64,000 nt of DNA from NCBI GenBank assembly GCA_028023455.1, contig JAQFVV010012400.1:16609490-16673489 (forward strand). Direction: 5' to 3'. The stretch comes from Epiperipatus broadwayi. Lineage: Eukaryota; Onychophora; Udeonychophora; Euonychophora; Peripatidae. The translations under genes were made by a program, and so were the position numbers. Shown one piece after another: positions 1 through 13,650 of the stretch (the first letter of the stretch is position 1; each line of letters starts with the position of its first letter). The notes below the pieces were generated by a model. That model saw only the letters and a list, made by a program, of their open reading frames with translations, was not told the DNA's origin and searched no databases.

Positions 1-400
1 CCGAGCGTAGCGTGGCAACTATATGAAGTGTTGTTTGTTTGAATTGTTTAATAACAATTATTGTGCTAGTATGAGATAGTGATCATGTGATGTTTAGTGG
101 TTTAACACAATCCTGCCTAATAGGATAATGGTGGCTATGGTTGTTAAAGGCAAAGTCCAAAATGTATGGGTGTGAATTGGTTAGATATGCTATATAAGTA
201 TTGAGTTGGATTGAAAATATTAATAGTGTTTTCAATTTCATTCTATGTTTTGTAGTTAAATAGAGTTAAAAGGTGGGTGTGGAGGGTTGCATTAGATCCT
301 AAGATCTAGGTGAGTGCTTCAGATAAGGCTACTGATGAAGAAAGAGAAACTAGTCTGGGGATATTGGATGAGTAGGATTAGATAGGGATTTATGAAAGTT
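1..400 (+). repeat. Foldback repeat family, partial copy A
   Basis: The block shares two landmarks with the copies near 5.7, 22.8, 33.7 and 37.3 kb: the tail motif GATCATGTGATGTTTAGTGG near 81-100, and the inner-arm stretch from GAAACTAGTCTGGGG near 346 to about 395. Its order (tail, middle, inner arm) matches copy E at 37.3 kb. The left side runs off the window, so its end and any target duplication cannot be seen. No coding sequence was found. Confidence 0.6.
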
Positions 401-451
401 CTGATATTGATTGTCTTGTTAGCAAGATGTCTATATGGAGAGTTTTTTTTT

Positions 452-2470
452 TGAAATGTTTCCATCTGTAGTAATAATTTGACTAAGGTATTTGTAGTTG
501 TTAACTTCTAACTCACCATTATCAATCTTTATTCCATTTTTTGAAAAAATGCATTAAACATTACTTTAATCTTTTTAACATTTATTTTTAATCTTATTTT
601 CTTACTTTCATCTGATAACTCTTGCAACATTTCTTGAAGCTTTAAAGTATTATTTGCAAAAACAATTACATCTGCAAAATCTAGATGACTTATATAATCT
701 CCATTTACTTTTACTCTCTTAGCTTCCCATTTTAATCCACAAAATACTTCTTGCAAAACTGCTATAATAAGTTTTGGAGATATGGAGTCACCCAGTATTA
801 CACCCTGCTCAATGTTAATCTTCCTAGTATCATTATGGAACCTAATTATTGCTGTTGCATTTTTGTAAATATTCTACAAAAGATGACAATATCCTGAATA
901 ATCTAATGCTTTAATCACTGAAATAATGCTTATAAAATCAAATACCTTTTCATAATCTACAAATCCAAAGCATAATGGCAACTCATATTCATTGGCCCTT
1001 TCTATAAGTTCTCTCAATATTTCGATGTGATCCACTGTACTAAAACCACTTTTAAATCCAGCTTGTTCTTTTGGTTGGTTAAAATCCAAAGCTTGCTTAG
1101 ACAAGTTGAAATTATTTTGGTAAAAATTTTGCATAAAACTAATAACAGACTGATAGGCTTGTAATTTCTAATATCTTGTTTATTTTATCACCTTTTTTAA
1201 ATATTACTATTAGTATTGCATTCTTCCAATCATCTGGCACATTTTTATTATCTAGACATTTGGTATATAACTTTGCCAAAAAAATTTCTATTTCTTCCCC
1301 AGCTTCTTTTAATATATCAATCATAATTCCATCATTACCTAGAGCTTTTCCCTTCTTCATAAATTTTATTGCATGTCTCACTTCTTCATTTAAAATCCAG
1401 GGCAATTTAGAAGATATAGTAGTTGTAGGAAGTATTTTTCATTGTTTTTTATTGCTATATAATTCTTAATAGAACTCTTCTACACATTTCATGATGTCAT
1501 CTCTCTTTTAGTAATAGTTCAATTTTTTTTTTCTTATTGCAGAAATAAGTTTCCTACCCATACCAAGATATTGATTTTACACTCTTAAAACATTTATTCT
1601 CTTCTATAGCTTTTATTGCTGGTTCACAATTAGACTTTCTCATATCATTATCAATTCTTTTTCACACCACTTTACAAAATTCAAGATATTCAATCCTTCT
1701 TAATGCATTACTTTCATATATTTTCTTTTTTTTTTTTCTTCATAAATTGTCTTGTCTCAAAAAAAATTTTAGATGTCAATTGCTATTTTTTTGTACCAGT
1801 TATGTTTGTTGTAGTTTTTAAAATGTACCAGTTATCTTCCTATTAAATTCATTCAAATTTGAATTATGTTCAAAATCTGCTAATATTTGAATTTGTGAGT
1901 TCTAATTTAAACTCATTGGAATGTTTCTGAAGATTAGGAATATCAACTATGAATATTGTTTTTCTTAATAATTTTTTCTCTCTAGTTTTACATTGATATG
2001 CATCTTATAACTTACTAAATGATGGTCATTTCTTGTGTTGAATTTATTAACAACATTACAATCTTGAAATATATATTTTCTGTTAATCAAAATATAATCT
2101 AATTTTGCTGTACCTTTTTAAAAATAAGTCCCTATGCTCAATATTAGATCAAGGCAAATCTCTTAATTAATGATGCATAATTCAAGAAATCAATATATTT
2201 TTATTTTCAATTCTGAAGTTAAAGAGAAAGAATTTCACCTTTTTAACATATGCGCTTTACCGATTTCATAATAGCTCAATGATGTTGTGTTGAATACAGA
2301 GGAAATTCAAGTTAGTTATTGGCCCTATTATTAAAACCTATGCCTTCACATTTTAATCCTGAATCTACAGTTGTCTTCATTTAATCTAATTTCTCTTATA
2401 TTATATCAATAACAAATTAAATAGATAGAAAGTGAAAGTATCTTCTTTGCAAAGTGTGAAATCAATTTTT
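452..2470 (-). pseudogene. RTE-type LINE, endonuclease-reverse transcriptase remnant, copy 1
   Basis: Read on the minus strand from high to low coordinates, this is a broken non-LTR retrotransposon protein. An apurinic-type endonuclease remnant near 2160-1980 includes LDYILINRK and the catalytic-type motif NDHHLV. The N-terminal RT segment (1405-1139) has the [10 protein letters not shown] and [14 protein letters not shown] motifs. RT palm pieces follow: AGFKSGFSTVDHI and FGFVDYEKVFD (1134-874), then HLDFADVIVFANN (756-529). The frames are separated by stops and shifts, so it is dead. The low-coordinate end resembles the better-preserved copy at 27.2-27.8 kb. The upstream limit is approximate. 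The whole copy lies inside the inferred first intron of the zinc transporter gene, in the same orientation. Confidence 0.8.
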
Positions 2471-2842
2471 TTTTTTCATCACAGTTTGTTTTAACTGGTT
2501 TCTTATCCCATATAGAGATTTCTCATAGGAACAATGAAATCTGATACCCTCACTACTCTTAAAACATATACAGTTCATAAACAGTGATGTTAAATGGAAA
2601 TATATGATTTCTTATGTTGATGGGTCCCTCCACCCCCATATAAATAAGTAAATATCTTAAATAGGTTGTTCAGCAAAAAATTATTATATTACTTTAATAT
2701 ATAAAAAAAAAATTTTGATGAAATTTCTTTATTCTCTTCAGTGTGAATGTATAAAAATGTTAAAATGGGTATACAACAGAATATTACCTGTAGTGATACC
2801 TAGATTATTTTTATTTTTTTTTTAAAATATATTATTTAATAT

Positions 2843-3587
2843 AAAATATACATACAACCGTATTAGAGATAAGCTTTATATTGTAAAATAAGCAAGATAT
2901 GCCTAGTGTGCTTTCGATTCTTTAATCATAATAGTCATAATCATGGCAGTGATGGTGAGAAGAAAATTGTATTTATTAGGGAACAAGTCACAATAAAGAA
3001 TTTGCATATTTGAATAGTAAATAAGTTATTATATTGGCCATTTTTTTGAAAAGGGGGACGCAGAAATCTTTTTTGTTAATTGTGTGTTTATCTCTGGCAA
3101 TGTGCCAGATCTCTTTCACTTTGCATTTGGTATCATTATGTTCAGAGCAGACAACAATAGCCAAAATAGGTTAGAAGGTATGCTTAGATTAGTCATGCTA
3201 AAAGCACATACTGATGCTAAATCAATTTTCTATGAACACAAATCTAACCTAGGCCACAACTTCGAACCTACTTCGGTTAATGTTGTCTGCTGTAAAAGTA
3301 ATGATGCTGAACACAAAGTGAGAGGTCTGGTTCATTGCCAGAGATATACACACAATTAACAAAAAGATTCCTGATTTCCCCCTTTCAAAAAATATGCCCA
3401 ATATAATAACTTATTTATTATTCAAATAAACAAATTCCCTATTGCGACTTGTTCCCTAATATCACCATTTTCTTCTCACCATCAATGCCATGATTATGAC
3501 TATTATAATTAAAAAGTCGAAAGCATGCTAGGCATTGCTAATTATACAATATAAAGTTTATCTCTAATATAGTTGTATGTATATTTT
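2843..3587. mobile_element. Penelope-like element: two 3' ends joined as an inverted dimer
   Basis: The block is a long imperfect palindrome with arms of roughly 2843-3205 and 3215-3587. Each arm, read outward, runs from the end of a GIY-YIG endonuclease domain into a Penelope-type 3' terminal region. The outer parts contain the same kind of unit seen at 38 kb and 21.4 kb, with a GAAAGC box followed by AT-rich sequence. The left arm on the minus strand gives a degenerate version of the same peptide encoded by the right arm on the plus strand. The arms have diverged, so this is an old structure. Confidence 0.7.
3200..3357 (+). pseudogene. GIY-YIG endonuclease C-terminal fragment of a Penelope-like element
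   Basis: The peptide contains TDAKSIFYEHKSNLGHNF, then SVNVVCCKSNDAEHK. This matches the downstream half of the GIY-YIG domain of Penelope-like elements, including the H...F motif that follows the REH helix. The GIY-YIG motif itself and the whole RT are absent. Together with the inverted left arm it forms the core of the palindromic Penelope dimer. It is related to the copy at 21.0-21.3 kb, which has the equivalent SSSIFFKHQK and HMFEPSMAEMV stretches. Confidence 0.65.
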
Positions 3588-3609
3588 GTTCCATTTTTCG
3601 AGATAAAGC

Positions 3610-5500
3610 TCACTAAATTCTTAAAAGTTATTATTTAATAAATAAAATATTATTTATTCATTATCATTAGCTACATAGTCAGGATGAAATTAATGATATT
3701 TATTATTAGTTTACTTTTAATATCAGTTATCAATAATAAGGATTTACTTGTATAATGTATTATGTATAGATACATATTACTGAGACCTATATTTTAATGT
3801 GTACATATATGATTTTCCAATCATGTTTAATTAAATGGCAAATCATTAGTTAATGTTATAAATGCTTTGTATATGTTTAAAAAATGTATGGTGCTAATTT
3901 ATATATATCTGTTCTTTTTATTATAATTACTGTCTTTTATGTCCTATAACACACAATCTCTTAGTTTTATAAACTATGTCATTTATTTTTTATTTTAGAA
4001 TTGTATGTTTCTAGATTTTTATTGGACAAATATCCAATCAGTATGTCTTTATAATTTTTATTTTAAATTAATGTTTTATAAATTATAGAAGAGAAGGAAA
4101 TTTTAATAAATATAATTTTTTTTAAATTTTATTATTTTTTAACAATGCTCTTATTATATTTAATATTATTGATAGTATCTTATTTTTAAGATAATATTTA
4201 CAGTATTATCTATTGTTTACACTAAATATATATTTTTAAAAAGTATAAATATATACAAAGTCAATTATGCAATTAATTAATGGTTAGTCATTTTAAAATG
4301 TATGAAAAACATATGTATACAACCCTATGAATTTTGACATATTTCATAATTTTCATAGGTATATCTGTGTGGTTCATGAGGATATAGGAACTAGAGAAAT
4401 ATTAATATATATTTTTATGTTAACAAATACATGATAACAAATAAAAGGAAACTTTACTAAAAAAATATTAAAATTTTCCATCTTCACTATGTTTCTAGTT
4501 TTTATTATATGACTAACCAATAAATATGTTTTTATTTACATAAGTTATTTTTGGTTTATGTTTTATAAATTATTAAAGAGTATGACTTTTTTATTCATTA
4601 TTAAAAAATTATAATCATTACCTCATAGAGAAACTGCAGTCATACACAATAATCTGTACACAATAAAATTTATACCCATTTATAGTGAACAGGATAACAT
4701 TGCTGAAATAAGCTTTTTTTTTTTTTGTTTTAAAATAATGTATTTATTATTGAATAATTTATTTAGAAGTTAATTATTTAGTGATATATACATATACACA
4801 ATATGTACATTTTACAGACTAAAACAGTGAGATCTGCTACAATATATTAAGATTTGTATAACAAAGTCAAATATTACCATAAAGATATCTTTATCGTGTA
4901 ATTTTAAATTTTCAATTTAATTTGCTTATTTATTATTTGAATCTTTAGCAATAAAAATATACTGTACTCATCTGTTCCAAAACATATTTTAACTATAATT
5001 CTAAAAATCAGAGTTAGAAAGTTGATTAATTATTCCAAACAAATAAACTGTAAAACTCTCATTGAACACAACATTCACAAAGAGACTTGCATGCAGAAGA
5101 TATTTCAGAGATTCTGAAAGTCTGAATTAGAAATCTGATTAAAACCATCAACAATAAAAAAATATTTCCAAATAAAAAACCAAAAGTATAAATAACGGGT
5201 ATGTTTATGTTTTTAAATGATCCACTTTGGTTGACAATATGAGCCAGAAGCAAGAATCAAAACATAGTATATTTTATAATTATATTTTTGATTTTGTATA
5301 TTTTTCTTGTTTAAATAGTTGCTTTATATGATTTAGCTCTAGACTGTGAGTCTAAAACATTCTTGTATTTTAATATAAATTACAATGAGCAAATGATACA
5401 ATGAATGGTCTGAAATCAATTATATTCCTTTTAGAAACCCTATTCTATAGATATTATTAATAATTATAGTGAGTTATTTCATTCCTGTTAAGTGTTTGTA
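3610..5500. other. No recognisable feature
   Basis: AT-rich sequence with poly-A/T runs and short open frames only. A 64-residue minus-strand frame at 5059-5253 shows no known motif and was not called. The stretch lies in the inferred ZnT intron. Confidence 0.5.
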
Positions 5501-5728
5501 ATGATTAGATCACCCACCTGTTAAAGCTATGACACACACAGAGGCTAAACTCCCCATACAATAGCAATGTTTAGTGGTTTAAAGCTATGACCTGAGTTTC
5601 AAATCCATTTGAAACTTAATTTTTTTTTTCAGGTCACATTCAGGCATAGAATTTTTCTTTTAAGTAGCTGATGCTAGTCAGTTCAGATTAACCAACCTTT
5701 TATTGATTGATAAATAGGTATTTAGTTA

Positions 5729-6102
5729 TTACACACTAGCAAAACTCTCCATAAAGTAGCACCACACAGTACAAACGTGAGTAATCAATGGATGCAGGAA
5801 GATTTGTGTATAAAATCCCTATCTAGTACCTACTCATCTAATATCGCCAGACCAGTTTCTAGCTTGTGGTTTTCATCAGTGAGGAGTTTGGATCTATGCA
5901 ACCCTTCAGCAATCACTGATGAAAACCATAGGTTAGAAATTAATCTGGGGATATTGAATGAGTAGACACTAGATAGAGATTTTATACACAAACCTTCCTG
6001 CAGCCATTAATTACTCTGGCTTGCACTGAATCGTGCTACTGTATGGGGAGTTTTGCCTCTGTGTTTACAGCTTGTGTAAGCATAAAGAATAGTGATCGTG
6101 TA
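5729..6102. repeat. Foldback repeat family copy B with 12-bp target duplication
   Basis: Imperfect inverted repeat of 374 bp. The left arm (GCAAAACTCTCCAT, AGTAATCAATGGATGC, AAAATCCCTATCTAGT) pairs with the right arm (ACTAGATAGAGATTTTATA, ATTACTCTGGCTTGCA, GGGGAGTTTTGCC). The central part carries its own hairpin around the CATCAGTG / CACTGATG pair. The direct repeat GGTATTTAGTTA lies at 5717-5728 and again at 6103-6114. A related tail-like sequence lies just upstream at about 5516-5600 (ACTCCCCATACAATAGCA, TGTTTAGTGGTTTAAAGC). Confidence 0.7.
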
Positions 6103-6114
6103 TGGTATTTAGTT

Positions 6115-7310
6115 AATCTTAGCAATATAGTAAAATAAAAAGAAAATATCAAATTATCATCATCAAATAAGTAGCTAATCAATAACACTATGCTGTTTTG
6201 TATTTTTTTATTGAAAGAAAAACCTTTCTTCTGCATTGAGTTTCTTAAAGGCTGAACTAATGTCAAATCACTATTCAAATATAAAATTATGTTTATTGTT
6301 CTTGTTCTTTGTATACATTATCCACTTATAAATGAGTATGGCCCTTCAAACTTTAAGAAAAAAAAAGTATAATCCTTACACTTTTATATAAAAGAAAATC
6401 AGTAAATAGATTACAAATAATAAAAAGTCAATCAAGTAAGACAATTAAAAGTAAGTGAACATTTATTTATCATTATAATTGGCTTTCACATCCTTATCAT
6501 ATATTATCAATCCTTAATTATCAAACCATTTAAATTTTTGGTTTTGGTTATTTAAGCACTTTTTGTTTAATACTTCCTTAAGTACTAAAGCAATAATTTG
6601 ACATGTGAAATATTTCTCACCAATTAACAAAAAATTATTTATAAAAATCATTTACATAAATCCTTTTGTCAATAAAAAATGCATATCCTGTTATTCTTCT
6701 GTAGTATATTCCTCAAGTAGTTCATCAAAACAGTTGCCTAAAGTGTATTAACGATGCTGCACAATATGTAAATAAAATTCATGTTATAATTGCTCTATTT
6801 TCATTTATTAGCAATATAATTACTGAAATTGCTATGGATAAATCTAAAATTTTGCTTCCTGTCTTTTTAGCCACCCTTGATTTCTCCATGTGTAAAACAA
6901 ATTCTGACCCTCCATCAAAACAATTTAATGATTTTTGCAATTTTCCATTCTTGAACTGAAAATAACATACTTAAAAGTGATAATGTATAGTAAATAAATA
7001 CCTTAATTGTTTTAATTTGTAATAATGTGCTGATTAAGTTGAAAATTTAAGGAATACAAAATTCCAATAGTTTCTTTTATATCCCTAGTTTCATAATTAA
7101 AATTCATACTTAATTTTCAATTGAAAACAGATGCAAATAATTATTATTTAAATCATACTAACAGAATGGAAATAGTAATAATAAAAAGTCAGAAAATGAG
7201 CAAATATTATCACTTGATCATAGCATTCTAGTACCTATTTATACTCAACTATATCAAGAAAAGAATTTTACATATAGATCATTTCATTCTAGCGTACTTG
7301 CTTAATTTTA
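6115..7310. other. No recognisable feature
   Basis: AT-rich intronic or intergenic-type sequence. No coding motif, repeat boundary or RNA gene was recognised. Confidence 0.5.
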
Positions 7311-7314
7311 TTCA

Positions 7315-9480
7315 TTCATTTCACGTGATCATTTCTAGGTCTTTTAAAATCGTTGATTCCAGTTTAAGATTTCAATTGTCCACCTAACATCATCTCCTCT
7401 AGCAATAAGTCTAGTCCATCTCCACTTCGGTCTTTTAGTTTTTTCAATAATATCAGTTTTCACCCATGTATTTTGTTTTCGATCTCTTCATGTTACTCCT
7501 AACATGTATCTCTTCATACTTTATTGAGTGGTCTGAAGTCTCTAGACTAGTAATAACACATTTTCTAAAAATCTTTCTTTTCAAACACACAGACATATTT
7601 AATATTAAGGTTATTTTTATCAAAAGAATTTCACCCAAGTTCAATTTTGTGATTAATTTCATCCATTATGTTTTTATATGCATTAATAATCTGTTCAAGG
7701 TATTTAGATTCGTTTATTTCTTCTAATTCATCAATATCAATCTTTATATTTTTTCTTTTGAGAAAATCCATTCAACATTACTTTATCTTTTTAACTTTTA
7801 TCTTACGTCCTATTTTCTTACTTTCATCTGATAACTCTTGCAATATTTTCTGAAACTGAAGAATTATTTGCAAAAATAATTACATCATCTGCAAATTGTA
7901 GATGATTTAAATTATCTCAATTTTCTTTAATTCCCTTAGCTTCCCATTTTAATCCACAAAATACTTCTTGCAAAACTGCTGTAAAAATTTTTGGAGATGT
8001 GGAATCACCCTGTTATACACCATACTTAATGTTATTCTTCTTAGTGTCATTACATAATTTAATCACTGCTGTTGCATTTTGATAAAAACTCTTCAGAATA
8101 TGACAATGTCCTGGGTCTATATCTAGATGATCCAATGCCTTTTCATAATTCACAAACCATATTCATTGGTCCTTGCTATAACTTCTCTCAATACATGGAT
8201 GTGATCCATTATGTTGAAACCATTTTTAAATCCAATTTGCTCTTTTAGTTGATTAAAAGGAAAAATATATAAGTTGTAATTATCCTGTAAAAAATTTGTA
8301 TAGAACTGATAAAAGATTGATACGTCTGTAATCTTTAATATCTTAATTATCATCTTTTTTTAAATATCAATATTAGTACTGCATTCTTCCAATCACCTGG
8401 TACATCTTTATCATTTAGACATTTGGTACATAACTTTGCCAATAATTTTTCTATTTCTTCACTTGCTTCTTTTAAAATATTGATTGTAATTCCTTCATTA
8501 ACTGGAGCTTTTCCCTTCATCATAAATTTAATTGCATGTCTCACTTCTTTATTTAAAATACTGGGCAATTTAGAAGATATAGTAATTGTAGGTGATACTT
8601 TTTCTTGGTCTTAATGCTGTATAAGTTTTTGTAAATTCTTCCAACATATGTCATGATGTCATCTCTTTTTGGCAACAGTTCCATATTTTCATCTTATTAT
8701 AGAAATAAGTTTTCTATCAATACCAAGATGCTTTACACTTTTAATACTTTTTATTCCTTTCTCCAGCTTTCTTTGTTAATTCCCAATTATATTTTCTTAC
8801 ATAGTTATTAACTCTTTTTCTTACCATTTTACAAAATTCTAGATATTCAATTCTTTTTAATAAATTATTTTTATATTTTTTCATATTCTTTTCTTTCTTC
8901 ATACAATGTCGTCTCCGTACAAATTTTACTTGTCAATTGCTACTTTTTTGTATCAGTTATCTTTGTTGCAGTACTTAAAAGTGTACCAGTTATCTTATTA
9001 ATTTCATTCAAATATGAGCCATCTTCAAAATCCATTAGTGTTTTAAAATGATATTCATTGGAATGTTTCTAAAAATTAGGAATATCAATTGTGAATATTG
9101 TTTTTCTTAATAATTTTTATCTCTAGTTTTGTATTAACACATATCTTATATTTCACTATCGCTGAACACTTCCTGTGTTGAATTTATTAAAAAGCATTTC
9201 AATCTTAAGATAAATTCTTTCTATTAGTTAAAATATAATCCAATTCTGCTGTATCATCATCATTTGGATGCTTCTATGCTCATGTCCATTTATCATTTTT
9301 CTCAAAGAAAATTCATAATATAAAGTTTTTTCTTTTTCTACAAATGCTATAGATCTGAATACTCTTTCTTTTACCCTAACCAAATTTACCTGCGGCACTT
9401 TCAATCATTTACTAATTCTAACATTAAAGTTTCCCATGACAATTTTAAAATGTTTGATTCTATTGTCTGCCGTTTAAGTA
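7315..9480 (-). pseudogene. RTE-type LINE, endonuclease-reverse transcriptase remnant, copy 2
   Basis: Minus-strand relative of the 452-2470 and 27.2 kb copies. From the 5' side: an endonuclease remnant at about 9450-9120 with MGNFNVRISK (a GDFN-type motif with Asp changed to Asn) and LDYILTNRK. RT N-terminus at 8568-8350 has [19 protein letters not shown] and KNAVLILIFKK. The palm segment at 8353-8150 has KEQIGFKNGFNIMDHIHVL. The C-terminal part at 7790-7330 aligns by eye with the frame at 27172-27772. Many stops and frame breaks are present. It is distinct enough from copy 1 to be an independent old insertion, also within the inferred ZnT intron. Confidence 0.8.
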
Positions 9481-9489
9481 CTTCTTAAG

Positions 9490-10520
9490 CTTTATTATTC
9501 TCCATTCTTTCAATATGACAAACCATAGTAATTGGTCAGATTTAATACTATCATTCTTACAGACTTACTATTATCAAGAATCCTACAAATTTATTGTTCA
9601 CATAATCAGTTATAATTTCAATTTACTTTTATACTTTGATTAGAGACTATCTAAAACTATTTATATATTTTTTTTCATCTTTGTTATATCTATAGTATTA
9701 ACCAGTAAATTTATTTCACTGTGTAAGTGATGAATAATAGAAATCATAATCATATAAATATTATTGCTTATATAAGTAAAAAGATGAAAGACAATATTAT
9801 ATTTTCCTTTGAAATTAAATGAATTTTTTTAATGATATATTGAAAATACTTATAGAAAGAATATACAATATAAAAGCGTTCAATAAAAATTGAATTTATT
9901 AATTTTTATATTTTAATTAAAATATATATATAATGTATAACTATTTTATTAGGTATCGTTTGAAAAAACTTTTTTTAAAAAACAAAACTTTTGACTAAAT
10001 AAATTATTTGTAATCAATTAACTAATAAAACAAATTAATTTTGTACAAAAGATATTACTATAATTCTAACTAATTTATCAATAACCTATATGTTAAGATA
10101 AGGTTTCAAAAATAGTCTTGTGGAGTAATGATTATATCATTAATATGCAATATCAGTAACTTGAGTTCAAACCCACTGAGAGTTTAGAGTGGAAGAATTC
10201 ATAAGGAATGTAATTATGTCATAGCCAATTTAGTTACTTCTCCAAAATTGATTAGAAATATTAACTGGAAAATAGTGTTTTCAAATATATGGGTTAATCC
10301 AGTGACAATATGTAAAATGTTAATACAACAAACTTGTCACTATTAAAATCACATAAAATAGAGAAAAATATTTTCATTCAAAGTACATATGATCCAATAA
10401 ATAGCATTGATTACTGCATTTGCCTATGATCTGCACTTCAAATCTGGGCCAAGCAAAACTTTTTTAGTATTCCAACAGTCTTAAGTTTTTCTATTAGGTA
10501 AAATATTATCTAGTTTTTAT
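9490..10520. other. No recognisable feature
   Basis: AT-rich DNA. The left few hundred bases may be more LINE 5' sequence decayed beyond recognition. No other signal was seen. Confidence 0.45.
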
Positions 10521-10529
10521 TATCTAAAG

Positions 10530-11116
10530 CAATGTTTTCCAACATGTGTATCATGAGAATTCCTCAGATGTATTGGCGAAATATCAAAATTTATACTAAA
10601 AAATTAATACAAGCTTACTAAAATTAAAAATACATAAAATCTAGAAAACACTGACAAGTTACAATAATTCTGAAAAACGTCCGCTCAACTACCCTGTTTT
10701 TGGATAAAAATTTCACTCCAATTTCCAAATATATCAACAAAAGCCTTAAAAATTTTAATGCCTTTCTCTATTTCATATTTATGTGAACTGGCATATTCAT
10801 CATTGACCAAAATTCAAAGTAAAAACTATGAGACTACTTTCCATGGAACAAAAACTCAAGGTTTCCTTGTCTACAATTCATCCTAAAATAAAGAAATTAT
10901 GCTAAGAACAACAAGCACAAGTATCAGATTAGGATTAAAACTTTTTGGTGATTTTTTTAAAATAAATATAAATATTATATTTCATAAAATTTACTTCTTT
11001 ATAATAAATATAATATATGTGTAAAATGTATTTTTTGTCCTAAAATTTCTGGAGTGTTGCAAAAATTTAATTAACTATGAAGTGAATCGCTAGTAAAGAA
11101 AGATTGGGAATCACCA
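10530..11116. mobile_element. Short non-autonomous hAT-like element
   Basis: The ends resemble hAT termini: CAATGTTTTCCAACATGTG on the left and AGATTGGGAATCACCA on the right, an imperfect inverted pair. Flanking octamers ATCTAAAG (10522-10529) and ATTTAAAG (11117-11124) differ at one base and fit the nTnTAnAn preference of hAT target sites. No transposase fragment was recognised inside the 587 bp. The left end resembles that of the larger hAT element at 12.9 kb. Confidence 0.6.
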
Positions 11117-11124
11117 ATTTAAAG

Positions 11125-12895
11125 GATTAAACAATATTAAAAAATGTCTAAAACCCTCTTTAGTTGGCAGTTGCAAGTTTATAAAAAATGCGTACTACAT
11201 TATTCCTCTTTGAGAACTGTTGAAAAGACTTATACCTTGCAATAGGCTTTAAAGTTTTATATTTTTATCTACAGAAATAAAATAAAATGTCAGCAATATT
11301 TTAATTCAGTAAATGTTAAAGTAAAAGTAAGTACAATTATAATATGATACTTACTTCATAAATAATGAAAGCCATATTTTAATACTGAATTACAGTTGTG
11401 TAAGTTTTTTTTCATTAGTCAATGCATACCATTTAATTTACTAATATAAATGATTGTTGGCTATATGAATAGTTTAACTTCTTTCTTGAGAAATCCCCAG
11501 TTATCTAAAAGAAATTTCCAAGAACTAGTTTATGCTTAAAATCCAGATGAGAGGGCATGGCAGTAATAATCACTGCACCATGAAATTCATGGGAATAATG
11601 TCGTTTAAGTTGAAGAATATAAAATTTTAAAAATTGCTAATATTCAAATACGATTAACATTTTTGTGTTGAGACAGATATGATAACATAGTACTACTATA
11701 AGAGATTGAGACAGTTTCTCACAAGTCTTTTATAGAATATATATAATCTTAAAACTGTACATAAGAAAGGAAAAATTCCCAGTTTTTACAGATTTTTTAT
11801 GATAATAACTTCATTTAGAATATATCAATGTCATAATCTACTTCCAAAACTTTTGATTGTTGGTCTAACGATGGTGGCAACAACCATGTTGAACCATATC
11901 CTCAGAGTAGATAATAAGGATATGTTGTAGTCACAATGAAACATTAATATATTAATAAGATGGCAAGTTTAAAAGATGTTTAGTTTGCTCTCTGTGTAAC
12001 CTACTATGACAAATAAATCTTTCATTATAATACAACACCATGACTACAAATCTTATGAATTTCAATAATGAGTTAAAATTCAATTCATTCCTTGTGAGTA
12101 TTAAATATAGTTTGCACAAGATAATTGCCAAAATAATAAGAAAAAATTGAATGGTTCATCATTTGGTAGATCAAACGAAGTAAAAGATTACTTGATATTT
12201 TAGCTTTCGTGTTCATCACACTATTACTGTGTTAAAATACAAAGTGTATTAATAGTTATTTTTATTTATGTTTAAGTCAAAAATTAATTAATTACAAAAC
12301 TTAAAGAATTTGGTTTTTCAAATCAAAAAAATATAATAAATAGAATTGAGATATCTATGAAAATCATTATCAGATGTAAAAAAATTTATATTAATCTTGA
12401 CTGTTAAAGAAATGGCTTATAAATGCCTGGAACCATAATCTAAAATTATTATATGTATTAGTGATTAATAATTGCATTGTATGAATAAATATGTATTATT
12501 TAGTCAATTATGTAACAAATCTAAAAAAGATAAGCTATAAAACCAGTGTAAAAATAGAATGAAAATGAATAATGTGGAGATAATATTCATCAAATGTTAT
12601 GTGTCTTAGTGTTTGAGGATTGTTGACAAATAGCTCCAAAATTCAGATATTAAAATGAAGTATGGTTAACTCTCATTACTTGATGACAGTACATTATTAT
12701 CATGTCTTTGTTGTAGAAAATTTAACATACAATATGTATATATAATTGAAATATTATCAAAAATGTAAATATTAAATCATATATAAGTAATTCAGTCAGT
12801 CATCCAATTATTGGTCAATAAATGTTTAATCTAATTATTTTAATTAGATATTAAATCAAGAGGAGAAATGCTTAACAAAACTTCATCAAATGGAA
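11125..12895. other. No recognisable feature
   Basis: AT-rich sequence without a supported gene, repeat boundary or RNA. Confidence 0.5.
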
Positions 12896-13189
12896 GTTGC
12901 CTAGACCAGTGTTTCCCAACCTGTGGTACGCGTACCACTGGTGGTACGCAAGTTGCTGGTTGGTGGTACATGAAAAATAATCAATAATGGCGGACATAAA
13001 AAAAAAAAATAATTTTCATAAAAATTATTTTAATTAATAATATTATACAGTAAGGTTATTAATATGTACAGTCGATAACGATCTTTAATGTTAATGATAA
13101 AATTGAAAGTATGATTAAGAAATTAGATTTTTGGAAACAGTAATATATATATAAGTATCGAGGAAGTATTCGAAACTCTACCTATTTTT

Positions 13190-13650
13190 TTGTTTGAAAA
13201 TAAGGTTAGTCTGTCTCAAGATATACGAGAAAATATAATAGCACATTTAACAGGATTAAAATTGTCTTTCATGGAATATTTTCCAAAACCCGAAAACACA
13301 AATGATAATTGGATTTCAAACCCTTTCTATGCAGAAAATTTAGAAAAAGCTACATCATTATCAATAAAGGATAAATAAAATTTAATAGAATTATCATGTG
13401 ACAGTACTTTACAAGTAGAATTCAAATGACACAATCTAATTAATTTTTGGTTAAACATTAAAGAATATGAACAACTTTCTGAGAAAGCTCTTAAATAATT
13501 ATTACCGTTTACTAGTACGAAATTAGTAGGAAGAGCTTTTTCTTCATATATTTTTAAAAAAAAATAAGTATCGAAACAGATTAAACGCAGCTGTAGACTT
13601 AAAGGTATACCTCGCATCTTTTGAACCAAATTTCAAAAAATTATGTTGTT
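13190..13650 (+). pseudogene. hAT transposase C-terminal fragment (ZBED5/EPM2AIP1-like)
   Basis: The reading frame starts with DIRENIIAHLTGLKLSFMEY, then WISNPFYAENLEKATSLS. This matches the region just before the C-terminal dimerisation domain of hAT transposases. After an in-frame stop at 13376 the similarity continues in the same order (an ELSCDSTLQ-like stretch, then an SEKALK-like stretch and a KLVGRAFSS-like stretch), which corresponds to the dimerisation region. Stops and shifts make it non-functional. It lies in the plus orientation inside the hAT terminal repeats. Confidence 0.75.

Noticed and set aside
1139-1405. Plus-strand frame at 1176-1469 opposite the RTE frame
   Set aside because: The minus strand carries the RT motifs; the plus-strand frame is an antisense shadow.
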